Shown piece by piece: positions 55,801 through 58,627 of a stretch of DNA of 60,000 nucleotides (position 1 is its first letter; every line of letters starts with the position of its first letter). Position numbers and translations under genes: made by a program. The notes beneath the pieces are model-generated. The model ran no database searches. It was not told the DNA's origin and worked only from the letters and a program-made list of their open reading frames with translations. Origin of the DNA: Antedon mediterranea (taxonomy: Eukaryota > Echinodermata > Crinoidea > Comatulida > Antedonidae); NCBI RefSeq assembly GCF_964355755.1, contig NC_092670.1:24665795-24725794 (forward strand), given 5' to 3'.

Positions 55801-56534
55801 CTCAAACGACAGACTCCAAAGGAAAAGGTTCACTTGATAAGAACGATTCTAAGTTTGGAAGTCGCAAGATAAGCAGGGCTAACATTGGAATATTGAGGGT
55901 ATACCCAGCCTACGATACAGGCCTTGCACCTGGTACCAGTGTTAAGGTACTGTATGTTCTTAATTACTGTATTATAAAGGGCATTGTAGGTTCAGCCTGT
56001 GTCATTGTGGAGAAATGAGCAGCATTATGGCAACTCAATAGGAAAGAACCGTTATGAGAAATGAAATGTTGTTGTATGTTAGACTTACAGTCCAGTGTAT
56101 ATGAATCTATTGTGAAGTGCTCTGATCAGCCTAGTCTGAACGTATCTAGTACATTTAACATTAAACACAAACAACTATTTTTAGTTAGACTACTCTTAAT
56201 ATTTGTAGACTTGTTTTAAAGATAATTGTTACATAAACATTTTTTTGTTTTTGTACAGCTTCAAGTGACGACACGCACTTCATCACGTGAAATAATCAAC
56301 TTAGTAATAGAGCAGCTGAATAAAGCAATACAAGTACGCGGATTAGAAGCGCATATTTATCCCGACGAAGAGTGGCAAAATTTTGGACTAGTAGCTGCCA
56401 TCAGCGGGAAAGAACATTGGTTGCCTGATGACTTTAATCCGCTTGTGCTGCAAAACCCATGGACTAAGGGAAAGCTATATATAAAACATAAGGACAAGAA
56501 TAAAATGAAAATTAAGTCAAATAGTATGGTATGA
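919..56534 (+). CDS. ANKFN1: ANKFN1/wide awake-like ankyrin-FN3-RA scaffold protein, 21 spliced coding exons, 1438 aa
   Basis: Cytoplasmic scaffold of the ANKFN1/Nmf9/wide awake family. In flies wide awake acts in clock neurons on GABA-A receptor placement and sleep onset, and as banderuola in neuroblast polarity; mouse Nmf9 mutants have behavioural defects. Joining the 21 exons listed separately gives 4317 nt with every junction in phase. Domains: N-terminal Gly2 myristoylation-like signal (1-8); disordered Ser/Asn/Gln-rich region (9-580); two ankyrin repeats (586-647); basic linker with a DWEWKHRLFRKMK stretch (695-707); one FN3 domain (715-815); a long conserved family-specific region (816-1260); a Ras-association-like fold (about 1326-1425). 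Family members are commonly 750-1250 aa, so the extra length is the N-terminus. Introns 1-3 are very long (1.9, 18.5, 20 kb). Recognition rests on domain order and remembered family features, not a search. Weakest points: exon 1 and possible unseen cassette exons. Confidence 0.9.
942..2866 (+). other. Intron 1
   Basis: GTGAGT...TTTTCAG borders. AT-rich. It contains one diverged copy of the GGGACAC dispersed repeat (about 1237-1315) and a 46-bp tandem triplication (2189-2328). No other gene is seen. Confidence 0.65.
2189..2328. repeat. 46-bp tandem repeat, three units
   Basis: Units begin at 2189, 2235 and 2281 and share the core TTTATATACAGTACTAAGTT followed by TTATTTAAATAA. Only a few substitutions separate them. 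Located in intron 1; no coding meaning. Confidence 0.9.
2867..3949 (+). CDS. ANKFN1: ANKFN1-like coding exon 2 (residues 8-369, disordered N-terminal region)
   Basis: Large exon of 1083 nt between a TTTTCAG acceptor and a GTAAGT donor at 3950. It encodes a hydrophilic, low-complexity region rich in Ser, Thr, Asn and Gln with scattered basic clusters. It has no recognised globular domain; a short acidic-hydrophobic stretch (DDVNLLLDML) and RARGNSL-type basic/Ser motifs could be docking or phosphorylation sites (inference). An ATG at 2868, one base into the exon, is an alternative start if exon 1 is non-coding. Confidence 0.88.
6537..7213. repeat. 21-bp minisatellite with a 171-bp higher-order duplication
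   Basis: About 30 degenerate units of ACTGTTGGAAACTGGTTAGA. The right half contains two copies of a longer block (starting 6891 and 7062, offset 171 bp) in which units have diverged the same way, including AACTAGTT variants. This shows that a group of units was duplicated as a block. Although the unit is 21 bp, indels and stops prevent an open frame across the array. Confidence 0.93.
9475..10597. mobile_element. Non-autonomous DNA transposon, terminal inverted repeats flanked by TTAA
   Basis: The left end AATGGACCTGAAATGGA (from 9475) recurs as its reverse complement ending at 10597, extended by a TTTCGA/TCGAAA match and one mismatch. Both ends abut TTAA (9471-9474 and 10598-10601). TTAA duplications are typical of piggyBac, but a TA duplication with a longer inverted repeat reads equally well, so the superfamily is unresolved. 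The 1.1-kb interior has several CpG-containing patches and no transposase-like frame. Confidence 0.72.
13784..15273 (+). mobile_element. Helentron/DINE-1-like non-autonomous rolling-circle element
   Basis: Inserted in a T-run of a duplicated sequence whose uninterrupted twin (AAGTTTATTTGTATA) is at about 15531. The left end AGGTTATATGCAT is followed by its own inverse (13800-13812), and the inverse recurs near the right end (15230-15242). The right end carries a 10-bp perfect stem with a 3-nt loop (15244-15266) followed 7 nt later by CTAG at 15270-15273. A TTTA microsatellite lies inside (13831-13868). Subterminal inverted repeats, an internal microsatellite, a 3' hairpin and T|T insertion match nonautonomous Helentrons (DINE/HINE). 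The interior is rich in CGCG/ACGCGC words and has no Rep/helicase frame. Confidence 0.68.
14861..14936 (+). other. tRNA-like (A box/B box) segment inside the Helentron-like element
   Basis: CGGCTCGGTGGTCTG resembles a tRNA A box, and AGATCGAGTCTC, about 40 bases on, resembles a B box; a T-run follows at 14940-14953. No clean acceptor stem or cloverleaf can be drawn, so it is not called a tRNA gene. It may be a captured tRNA-derived SINE head. Confidence 0.35.
16195..16462 (+). repeat. SINE/LINE-like repeat with conserved tail and (ATT)n end
   Basis: The 3' part, GCCTTGAGCACTCTTGAGTG followed by a GTATGTGCGCTATA motif and ATT repeats, recurs nearly exactly at 51417-51480 with its own (ATT)n tail. 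Shared tail plus simple-repeat end is typical of a LINE 3' end or the SINE parasitising it. The head (16195-16390) is specific to this copy. Confidence 0.65.
18775..18935 (+). repeat. Dispersed repeat family R2, copy 1
   Basis: Contains GAAAGCTCTGATAACTTTTC, CTGGCTGTTTTAC, TTTTGATTTAGCTTTT, CTCCATTGAGATCC and CCACTGATACCCACAGCATT. The same ordered blocks occur at 20117-20258 (plus) and 49513-49680 (minus). No coding capacity; class unknown. Confidence 0.75.
19027..19150. mobile_element. MITE with AGCTCTGTCTACACTATC ends, degraded right end
   Basis: The left end AGCTCTGTCTACACTATCA follows TTA. The right end keeps TTTGATAGTGTAG but has lost the outermost bases. It is the same family as the intact copy at 37899-38044. 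Confidence 0.65.
19985..20030 (+). repeat. Truncated tRNA-derived SINE-like fragment (B-box half)
   Basis: AGTTCGAATCTCGGTTGGGG closely matches a pol III B box and the 3' half of a tRNA, and a T-rich tract follows. The A-box half is missing, so this is a relic at most. Confidence 0.35.
20117..20258 (+). repeat. Dispersed repeat family R2, copy 2
   Basis: Begins CTTGCACTGATGGAGGGCTA and carries the same ordered blocks as the copy at 18775, ending in the TTTTCAGTATTTTGCCT motif. It lacks the central TTTTGATTTAGC block of copy 1, so it carries an internal deletion. Confidence 0.75.
21024..21075. repeat. (GATA/GACA)n microsatellite
   Basis: Alternating GATA and GACA tetranucleotides over about 50 bp in intron 2. 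Confidence 0.9.
21146..21705. repeat. 280-bp near-identical tandem duplication
   Basis: The block at 21146-21425 is repeated directly at 21426-21705. I found one substitution (GGCACCACAA versus GGCACAACAA). The near identity implies a very recent duplication, or an assembly artefact. The block includes CATCCATTGATAGCAACAGCA, a distant echo of the R2 repeat family. Confidence 0.93.
22465..22619 (+). CDS. ANKFN1: ANKFN1-like coding exon 3 (residues 369-421)
   Basis: Acceptor TTTTAG at 22464, donor GTATGT at 22620. The first base completes an Asp codon from exon 2, and the last G is left over for exon 4. It encodes an acidic/Ser-rich segment (EETEEPELES, SRQQSVPSLS). No domain is recognised, but the open frame and phase agree on both sides. 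Confidence 0.85.
22811..24131. mobile_element. Non-autonomous TIR DNA transposon (CAGGGCTCGAAATT ends, possibly hAT-like)
   Basis: Perfect 14-bp terminal inverted repeats, CAGGGCTCGAAATT and its inverse, lie at 22811 and 24131, flanked by the direct repeat CAATG (22806-22810 and 24132-24136). Both ends carry subterminal clusters of palindromic CTAGCAAA/TTTGCTAG words, as expected of transposase-binding sites. Ends starting CAGGG are common in hAT elements; a 5-bp duplication would fit the hAT5-type clade rather than the usual 8-bp hAT. The interior has a C16 run (23275-23290), CpG-rich patches and no transposase frame. Confidence 0.82.
24549..24757. repeat. 43-bp minisatellite, about 4.9 units
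   Basis: Units start at 24549, 24592, 24635, 24678 and 24721, sharing CGCACACCTCAAGGGCTGTT followed by TAGGAGTGTGTTAGGTGAGTGAT. They are nearly identical (one TTAGG/TTGGG change). Each unit can fold weakly through its CACAC and GTGTG segments. Confidence 0.95.
26695..26850 (+). repeat. Fragment of a dispersed repeat (GTTTGTTTGTTTGTTAGCAG type)
   Basis: CTCAGCCAAGGAGGTATATGTAATC, then GTTTGTTTGTTTG, then AGCAGGATTACTCAAAAAGTAA. This is recalled as a recurrent repeat motif in many marine invertebrate genomes. There is only one copy here, so the call is from memory of the motif, not from repetition in the window. Confidence 0.4.
28405..28610. repeat. GGGACAC dispersed repeat family R1, copy
   Basis: Contains CAGGGGACACTTTTCC, GAAGAAATATATT, CCCCCTTAGTAGGAGTTCTAC and CTATTAAGGGGTCACTTTTC then CGGACCCAAC. 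These words are shared with copies near 1237, 17450, 18455, 40130, 43795, 55285 and 56815. Confidence 0.7.
30983..31061 (+). CDS. ANKFN1: Candidate alternative first exon A of the ANKFN1-like gene (26 codons)
   Basis: The ATG at 30983 (AAGATGA context) opens a frame of 26 codons plus one G, ending at the donor G|GTACGT. The leftover G is exactly what exon 3 also supplies to exon 4 (G+GA), so splicing to 42655 keeps the reading frame. The peptide MIRSERSVHRRRTSISNMLL is basic and Ser-rich, unlike random AT-rich translation. An in-frame TAG lies 39 bases upstream, and as a cassette after exon 3 it would hit a stop, so a first exon is the best reading. The predicted isoform is 1044 aa. It would lack the disordered N-terminus but keep all folded domains. 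Confidence 0.6.
31182..31254. mobile_element. 73-bp MITE, CTGGGGCGGATCCAG inverted ends
   Basis: Perfect 15-bp inverted repeats CTGGGGCGGATCCAG / CTGGATCCGCCCCAG enclose 43 bp and are flanked by the direct repeat AGTTA (31177-31181, 31255-31259). It is very short, GC-rich against its surroundings, and lies 120 bp after candidate first exon A. Confidence 0.85.
31931..31935 (+). repeat. Target-site duplication (GATAG), left
   Basis: GATAG precedes the 5' LTR and recurs at 36629-36633 immediately after the 3' LTR. A 5-bp duplication is usual for Ty3/gypsy integrases. Confidence 0.93.
31936..32028 (+). repeat. 5' LTR, 93 bp
   Basis: Begins TGTAATG and ends CATTACA, a perfect 7-bp inverted terminus containing the canonical TG...CA. 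It contains AATAAA at 31993-31998. At 93 bp it is unusually short for an animal gypsy LTR. It is identical to the 3' copy. Confidence 0.97.
32032..32044 (+). promoter_or_regulatory. Primer-binding site complementary to tRNA-Ser 3' end
   Basis: TGGCGACGAGGAT begins 3 bases after the 5' LTR. It is complementary to a tRNA 3' end ...ATCCTCGTCGCCA, which matches animal tRNA-Ser(GCU) as remembered. Confidence 0.88.
32136..36137 (+). CDS. Gag-Pol polyprotein of the gypsy retrotransposon, 1333 aa
   Basis: One frame from a CACCATGG start, encoding capsid-like Gag (1-235), two zinc knuckles (C239-x2-C-x5-H-x3-C252, which is atypical, and canonical C259-x2-C-x4-H-x4-C272), aspartic protease (D335-T-G-A), reverse transcriptase (about 480-690, catalytic S-D-D at 615-617 in ISDDIIIFG instead of the usual aromatic-x-DD), RNase H (D763, E800, D825), integrase zinc region (HVGHQG...CLAC) and a core with D1045, D1100 and E1136, giving exact D,D35E spacing. 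The C-terminus has a PFDPDPY segment resembling the GPY/F module and an acidic-basic tail. No frameshift separates gag from pol and no stop breaks the frame, so the copy looks functional. Confidence 0.97.
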   Translation: MATANSNMPSLPAFDVHADLASRATRWTKWLKRFERAMVGFGITNDARKRALLLFYGGLELQDEFDTLPDQDTGGDGGTYTQAKEALTTHLTPKGNIDYETIIFRRMNQEPSEKIDQYCSRLRLQAVKCNFNDITREIKTQIISGCKDSRFRRRILEKERTLTQILDLARSVELSEKRATEVEGNSSQSAVNATTESVNAMKFTNRSRSKKYNGTKNQSQYNKSTYKQKSKPAGKSSTCRKCGLAYPHEAECPAKGKICNSCGKQDHYARVCFTKGKQQVSRVEEQVCSSGATGDTDYATDPEYAFVLPGPSKKLPTCDMIVHCNNKVQMRALVDTGASVNVMDSVSFDKIVPKPTIDKHKTEIFAYGKANPLKVVGIVKLKISIESTQKCIETEFYIVHGNTGNLLSWKTSQELELVKLACGIGKSEDSVPQCINDYSELFRGIGKIKDVEIKLHIDTTVPTKEQKHRRIPFHVRADVDRELKRLLELDIIEKIEGPTPWVSPIVVVPKKNGVRLCVDMREANQAIKREKHPIPTLDEIVSDLNGASVFSTLDLSSGYHQFSLHPESRYITTFSTHVGLFRYKRLMFGVNSAPELFAAAVRNLLSGLNGCRNISDDIIIFGRTKQEHDINLKAVLERLKQCGATLNKEKCCFAQPKVKFYGHTFSSDGLAADTQKIESLKNAPRPQSASEVKSLLGMAQYLSRFIYNYASITTPLRELTHQNSQWKWTGVEEQSFKDLKKALISSDVITYFDINKRTNILVDASPVGLSAIMCQDGKVIGYGSRALSDVETRYSQTEREMLAVVYGAEHFHLYVYGAKFKITTDHKPLLGIFKSQKQMSARIERWRLRLMPYDCEVIYRPGIDNPADYLSRHPTSTDTQTEVSQDVNMIGSYVNYVVQNSVPKAMTKQEIEIESDRDETFKKLRKAVESGKDKDWKHPLLEPFKNVKDEIAVVDKIILRRHQIVLPETLRGKAVESAHVGHQGIVKTKALIREKVWFPGIDKMVERQVRKCLACQATVSTNAEKPEPLKMTELPTLPWTEVAVDFKGPMPNGKYLLVVYDMYSRFPEVEIVQSTSAKATIPKLDAICARHGIPNIVLSDNGPPFNSHEFEQFATYQGFKHRRTTPLWPRANGEVERFNRTLTKVLQTASVEGRNPHQALYEFLRQYRATPHSTTGKSPAELLYGRKIKICFPSLTKVDEKNDVEVANKDKEQKKKMKDSGDMYLHTKESDLKVGDKVLVKQQKKNMLTTPFDPDPYIVSWRKGNAIIADRNGIKIRRNISHFKKINIFNDYESDVDDDVVERPQDVNDQQEPRRPQRNRRMPARYNDFVLDQ
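36521..36535 (+). promoter_or_regulatory. Polypurine tract of the gypsy element
   Basis: AAAGTAAGGAGGGAA directly abuts the 3' LTR start, the position needed for plus-strand priming. One T interrupts the purines. Confidence 0.85.
36536..36628 (+). repeat. 3' LTR, 93 bp
   Basis: Identical base for base to the 5' LTR as read by eye; followed by GATAG. Confidence 0.97.
37899..38044. mobile_element. 146-bp MITE with AAGCTCTGTCTACACTATCA inverted ends
   Basis: The left end AAGCTCTGTCTACACTATCA is matched by the right end TTTGATAGTGTAGACAGAGC then TT. The interior pairs further, with GTG..GTGCCCAAA against TTTGGGCACATCACAC, so the whole unit can fold into a long imperfect hairpin. The flanking duplication is unclear (CAA left, AAT right); the copy at 19027 follows TTA. 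Probably PIF/Harbinger-like. Confidence 0.82.
39891..39978 (+). CDS. ANKFN1: Candidate alternative first exon B of the ANKFN1-like gene (29 codons)
   Basis: The ATG at 39891 is preceded by an in-frame TGA three codons upstream (TGA TTC GAC ATG). The frame runs 29 codons plus one G to a strong donor, G|GTAAGA. As with exon A, the leftover G fits exon 4 (G+GA) without changing frame. The peptide MKERVQERWLVALKKVIRRN is a basic amphipathic helix-like sequence ending in CKQHFLG. The predicted isoform is 1047 aa. Composition is distinctly more coding-like than its AT-rich surroundings, but there is no direct transcript evidence. Confidence 0.6.
40130..40612. repeat. GGGACAC family R1 fragments (TGTCCCCT runs)
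   Basis: Tandem-like runs of GTGTCCCCTGTATAGGAGTGTC words at 40130-40235 and a related stretch at 40515-40612 (GTCCCCTTGAGTGTTCCC, CTCCTTAATAGGTGGGG). Confidence 0.65.
42655..42773 (+). CDS. ANKFN1: ANKFN1-like coding exon 4 (residues 421-460)
   Basis: Acceptor TTTGCAG, donor GTAAGT at 42774. The first two bases complete a Gly codon. It encodes AAWRLEDEESGNPAPAPSLD and a Ser-rich tail. It is the common landing exon for exon 3 and for both candidate alternative first exons. Confidence 0.9.
43795..43975. repeat. GGGACAC family R1, copy
   Basis: Runs of CTCAATAGGAGTGTCCCCTC, GTCCCCACATTAGGGATGTC and CCATAATATTGGGATTCCCC, the same word set as the other R1 copies. Confidence 0.65.
44809..46290. 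mobile_element. Non-autonomous PIF/Harbinger-type DNA transposon, 1482 bp
   Basis: Perfect 26-bp terminal inverted repeats start AGGCTGGTTTCCTGTCGACG and are flanked by TTA on both sides (44806-44808 and 46291-46293), the 3-bp duplication typical of PIF/Harbinger. ACAGGAAACCG motifs occur three times near the left end, and CTTACGTC/GACGTAAG words recur throughout. A 53-bp near-perfect palindrome lies at 45069-45121, and a 22-bp direct repeat (GCACTGACACTGATGCTGAG) at about 45890-45933. No transposase or Myb-like frame is present. It is CpG-rich against a CpG-poor intron. Confidence 0.87.
45069..45121. repeat. 53-bp palindrome inside the PIF-type element
   Basis: Two 26-bp arms with one mismatch around a single central base; the inner 25 bp (GAAAGTTGACTT G AAGTCAACTTTC) is perfect. 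The outer part contains the element's own GACGTAAG word. Confidence 0.92.
46996..47144 (+). CDS. ANKFN1: ANKFN1-like coding exon 5 (residues 461-510)
   Basis: Acceptor CTTTTAG at 46995, donor GTAAGT at 47145. A basic, Ser-rich segment (SSFTKLARRLSQKGDRRN and IRRKST) with probable phosphorylation sites. Phase 0 entry, two bases carried on. Confidence 0.9.
47590..47733. repeat. Palindromic TCATGATCA repeat array in intron 5
   Basis: About nine imperfect 14-18-bp units of AATCATGATCATTA. Each unit is itself a palindrome (CATGATCATG-type), so single strands could form many alternative hairpins. It ends 58 bp before the exon 6 acceptor. Confidence 0.92.
47792..48018 (+). CDS. ANKFN1: ANKFN1-like coding exon 6 (residues 510-586)
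   Basis: Acceptor TTTTCAG, donor GTGAGA at 48019. Ser/Lys-rich (SLESLHLESTESKENS, SGKKRGSTSSESEGSG). It forms the linker before the ankyrin repeats. One base completes Gly; one G is carried on. Confidence 0.92.
49165..49347 (+). CDS. ANKFN1: ANKFN1-like coding exon 7 (residues 586-647, two ankyrin repeats)
   Basis: Acceptor TCTGCAG, donor GTGAGT at 49348. Encodes ALFDAVHNQEIDRAKFIL, then DINAVNVDDFTPLDIA and MAKLLLTFGA: two ankyrin repeats with a TPLDIA variant of the TPLHxA signature. It lies at the start of the ANKFN1 folded region. Confidence 0.96.
49513..49680 (-). repeat. Dispersed repeat family R2, copy 3 (minus strand)
   Basis: On the minus strand it reads CTTGCACTGAGGAAGGGTTA, then ATCGTTTTGATTTAGCTTTT, CTCCATTGAGATCC and CAGCCATTGATACCCACAGC, ending TTTTTCAGTAATTTGCCTTT. 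This is the same block order as the copies at 18775 and 20117. It lies just upstream of exon 8. Confidence 0.8.
49714..49835 (+). CDS. ANKFN1: ANKFN1-like coding exon 8 (residues 647-687)
   Basis: Acceptor AATTTTAG, donor GTGAGT at 49836. Encodes LHKDARASKLNTLINEADRQ and a Ser/Asn-rich end: the capping helix after the ankyrin repeats, then a linker. Confidence 0.93.
50174..50252 (+). CDS. ANKFN1: ANKFN1-like coding exon 9 (residues 688-714)
   Basis: Acceptor TTTTCAG, donor GTAAGT at 50253. Short exon with the aromatic/basic helix LRDWEWKHRLFRKMKATFEH leading into the FN3 domain. One A is carried on. Confidence 0.95.
50417..50530 (+). CDS. ANKFN1: ANKFN1-like coding exon 10 (residues 714-752, FN3 first half)
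   Basis: Acceptor TTCCAG, donor GTAAGA at 50531. PPEPPQNVTICVTSSSSILV then FDEPTNNNSGVITRYK gives FN3 strands A-C with the usual Pro-rich entry. Confidence 0.96.
50766..50954 (+). CDS. ANKFN1: ANKFN1-like coding exon 11 (residues 752-815, FN3 second half)
   Basis: Acceptor TTATAG, donor GTAAGT at 50955. IEWSLQEDF... with YKIQGLIAGKCYYVRVSAFN and GFG...STPPSAIPS gives FN3 strands C'-G, including the Y-x-V-R-V-x-A-x-N signature. Confidence 0.97.
51224..51337 (+). CDS. ANKFN1: ANKFN1-like coding exon 12 (residues 815-853)
   Basis: Acceptor TACCAG, donor GTATGT at 51338. WRDRDGRKSRSCGQMKVLEE followed by a charged helix. This is the family-specific conserved region after FN3. Confidence 0.95.
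51417..51480 (+). repeat. Second copy of the GCCTTGAGCACTCTTGAGTG tail with (ATT)n
   Basis: Near-identical to 16397-16462, but only the tail is present. It lies in intron 12, 80 bp after exon 12. Confidence 0.75.
51680..51915 (+). CDS. ANKFN1: ANKFN1-like coding exon 13 (residues 853-931)
   Basis: Acceptor TTTCAG, donor GTATAT at 51916. Starts with a basic stretch (VRKTMKKSIKNFFQFAPKFH), then an alternating hydrophobic segment (LKRAVYVCTLLYSEDKVLVT) and an acidic loop. Family-specific region. Confidence 0.95.
52815..53027 (+). CDS. ANKFN1: ANKFN1-like coding exon 14 (residues 932-1002)
   Basis: Acceptor ATAACAG, donor GTATGT at 53028; in frame on both sides. Helical segment VACTWEDVDVLRGDLEKALS, then QMQTTLGIQDLGQVYYEPIR, in the conserved ANKFN1 core. 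Intron 13 before it (51916-52814) is AT-rich with no feature. Confidence 0.95.
53462..53581 (+). CDS. ANKFN1: ANKFN1-like coding exon 15 (residues 1003-1042)
   Basis: Acceptor TTTTGTAG, donor GTAAGT at 53582; 40 codons, phase 0. Ser-rich and basic (SLKWLNLSRVQKRRSVCFEN). A phase 0/0 exon, so it can be skipped without a frameshift. Confidence 0.93.
53798..53912. repeat. 21-bp GC-rich minisatellite in intron 15
   Basis: About 5.5 units of GAGGTCAGATGGCCCGAGGTA. The 21-bp period keeps several frames open, giving a spurious seven-residue peptide repeat on both strands. It lies only 49 bp before exon 16. Confidence 0.95.
53961..54167 (+). CDS. ANKFN1: ANKFN1-like coding exon 16 (residues 1043-1111)
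   Basis: Acceptor TTTGTAG, donor GTAAAT at 54168; 69 codons, phase 0. EKIFFSQVNQMPQEKGLYLG, then YMKLRSSVDTIRIQV and DEWDWLYKLN. Highly structured, part of the conserved core. Confidence 0.96.
54346..54495 (+). CDS. ANKFN1: ANKFN1-like coding exon 17 (residues 1112-1161)
   Basis: Acceptor TTTACAG, donor GTAATT at 54496; 50 codons, phase 0. LQEEFQLQLADAARLLAKRI is followed by an acidic helix ending EVIDLNDE. Confidence 0.96.
54768..54885 (+). CDS. ANKFN1: ANKFN1-like coding exon 18 (residues 1162-1201)
   Basis: Acceptor ATTGCAG, donor GTAAGT at 54886. VSFIIMVPPVSDVCTGPGNL then a short loop and VSLPVQVFEM. One G is carried on. Confidence 0.95.
55033..55199 (+). CDS. ANKFN1: ANKFN1-like coding exon 19 (residues 1201-1256)
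   Basis: Acceptor TTTGCAG, donor GTAAAT at 55200. TYHNDFIRCYSRLSSILEME, then a long charged Gln/Glu-rich helix (VREAFKAEELNEAKQRQQQI), probably coiled coil. Confidence 0.95.
55285..55450. repeat. GGGACAC family R1, copy in intron 19
   Basis: AGGGACACAACTATTAAGTG, TTGTGCAACAAACAAGAGGAAA, a C15 run (55382-55396), CTATTAAGGGACACTTTGTTGGG and TCTTAATAGTGGTTTTGCAGTA. Confidence 0.75.
55674..55946 (+). CDS. ANKFN1: ANKFN1-like coding exon 20 (residues 1257-1347)
   Basis: Acceptor TTATTAG, donor GTACTG at 55947 (weaker than average); 91 codons, phase 0. ESAWKGTRWIMDVIQYARDK, a Pro/Ser-rich linker (LFAPPPSPVESQ), then NIGILRVYPAYDTGLAPGTS, which begins the Ras-association-like fold. Confidence 0.95.
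56259..56534 (+). CDS. ANKFN1: ANKFN1-like coding exon 21 (residues 1348-1438, stop)
   Basis: Acceptor TTGTACAG; ends with TGA at 56532-56534. LQVTTRTSSREIINLVIEQL, then LNKAIQVRGL...YPDEEWQNFGLVAAISG...EHWLPDDFNPL completes the ubiquitin-like Ras-association fold. A Lys-rich tail (KHKDKNKMKIKSNSMV) closes the protein. Confidence 0.96.
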   Translation, partial: LQVTTRTSSREIINLVIEQLNKAIQVRGLEAHIYPDEEWQNFGLVAAISGKEHWLPDDFNPLVLQNPWTKGKLYIKHKDKNKMKIKSNSMV

Positions 56535-56814
56535 TATTGGAAACGTGTTGCAAAACTGAGATTCTAAATAGACAAGTAAATATAGACAATTATGAATAAT
56601 GCCCTTTGTGATAAGTATGTGATATTGCGCAAGAACAAAGACATGATTTTCAAGAATTACAATGTAGAGGGTGCTCTTCATAATGCTAGTACCGTCAGAC
56701 AATGCAGGAAGAACCATTGTATCAAAGTAGTACCAAGACAAACAATGCAGGAAGAACCATTGTATCAAAGTCAAGCAAAGTTACATAAAAATGCGGAATT
56801 TTTTTTTTTCAGTT

Positions 56815-56998
56815 GCATTCCCGCAGATCCTTTGTGACACCCCTATTGAGGATGCACCCCTATTTAGGACACGCCCCTATTAAGGAGACACCTTCCTGTG
56901 CAACAAATGGGGCTATATGTTTTAACACTAAAGCCAACCCCTATTAGGGTGAACTTTGTTGGGTCACTGAAGGTGTCCCCTTAATAGAGGTTCTACTT
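56815..56998. repeat. GGGACAC family R1, copy in the presumed 3' UTR
   Basis: CACCCCTATTGAGGATGCAC, CGCCCCTATTAAGGAGACAC, TGTGCAACAAATGGGGCTAT, AACTTTGTTGGGTCACTGAA and GTCCCCTTAATAGAGGTTCT: the most complete set of family words in the window. Confidence 0.78.
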
Positions 56999-57088
56999 AA
57001 AAAAAACAAACAGAAGCCAAGTTTTATTGTAGTATCCTTCAAATACCTTATTATGTTCTGAAATTATTTTAAATGCCTTTTAAGTATC

Positions 57089-57094
57089 AATAAA
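57089..57094 (+). terminator. Candidate polyadenylation signal AATAAA
   Basis: First sense AATAAA after the stop codon (555 bp). Equally good hexamers occur at 57737 and 58906, the last followed by a TG-rich stretch, so the true cleavage site is undecided. Confidence 0.35.
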
Positions 57095-57856
57095 CCTAAA
57101 AGTATTTATTAATAACATAGGAATAATGTTTAAGTTGTAAAATATCAGTGAAATAGCTTTTCTTTTCATTTAGCTTTGTTCAATTCTATGGGCTTCCCAT
57201 GCAATGTATAATATGTATGTAAACTGTAATATTTTGTGCTACTTTAGATAAATCTATAAAACGTGAGAAGAGGCTGTTAGCTTTTTTATCCTACACTCAG
57301 TATAGATATAATATTGTTATCCAGTACAGACTCTGTATGTATGTATGTATAGCTTTGTCAATTTTTACACTTATTTATAAATGTAGATATTTATATATAT
57401 GAAATATTTAATGTTAGAGAACAGACTGAACTAAAGGAAAAAAAATCGGAAGTGCAATATAGTGTTTTTTTCTAAAATTTTGTTTTATTTCTTCTACTTT
57501 TTTTAGGTAATGAGTATTATCAAAAGAACATCCCTTTTTTCACCTGAACATTTTTAATTTCACTAACCAATGGCTAAACAAAATTTAGATTCTGAACCAA
57601 CAAATGCATAGTAATCCTGCATGTCAAATCACCTATTCACACAAAAATATTTAAATAATAAATATACATATTTAATTATATTATTAATCAAAAATTGTTT
57701 TATTCATTTGTAATTTATTTCAATCTTAAAATTACAAATAAAATTCTTCAGAAATAAACAATTCAATATACATATTTTATAGTTTAAAAAAATGATTTTT
57801 GATTAGTTTTTTTAAATATCTATTATGCAATCCCAGTTTTTTTCAAAAGTGTGGTA

Positions 57857-57864
57857 TTATATAC

Positions 57865-57923
<59 letters not shown>
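57857..57923. repeat. (TA)n microsatellite
   Basis: About 67 bp of TA repeats with two ATACAT interruptions at the left. Confidence 0.95.
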
Positions 57924-57926
<3 letters not shown>

Positions 57927-58627
57927 GTTAATAAAGAGTAATGATGTACAAGTAATGTTATCTTCATCTTAAAGATAAATAACGAGTAGAAACCATGTGA
58001 TGTGATTGTGAAAGCCTGATATTTTTAAATTACGTTTAAAGATGTATTGTCCCCCAAAAATATGAAAAATGAAGATTAATTAAATCAAACTTTGAATATG
58101 TTATTATGTAGTTAATCATTTCCGTAGAAAAAAAAAAGAAAAAAAAATATGTTTCCCCTTATAAAATGACAAAATAAATGGTTAAATTCAACCAAAAATC
58201 CATTGGCTGGCAGCCAATTTGACTAAATTACAATTTTTTCAGGTAAATAATTTTGTTTTATCTAATTTTTGGTCAAAGTGGATAATTAGTATGTGAAATT
58301 AAAATGCCATATTCAAAACAAAAAAATTTAAATAATTATTTTGTTCAGGGGGACAATACATCTTTAAACATCTTTATCAGGGATGATTTTTGTTCTTATC
58401 CACTCACAATTGTTTTATTTCTGTATTTAGGATTTAGTTTCTCTCGATTGGGAATTCAAGAATTGTCACTTAACAGTCAGTTAGAAATATAAAGAAGGTT
58501 ATTAAATTATATTTGGTTATTTAATATTTTTTATTCAATATCTGCATTCAAATTATAACAAATAAATGGTCTATAATAGATAGATAAATGCAACTTTAAA
58601 TTTGTGATTTTGTACATTCCGTCAATA

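Noticed and set aside
57841-57930. TA-rich tract as a possible replication or matrix element
   Set aside because: It is an ordinary (TA)n microsatellite; sequence alone gives no support for a function.
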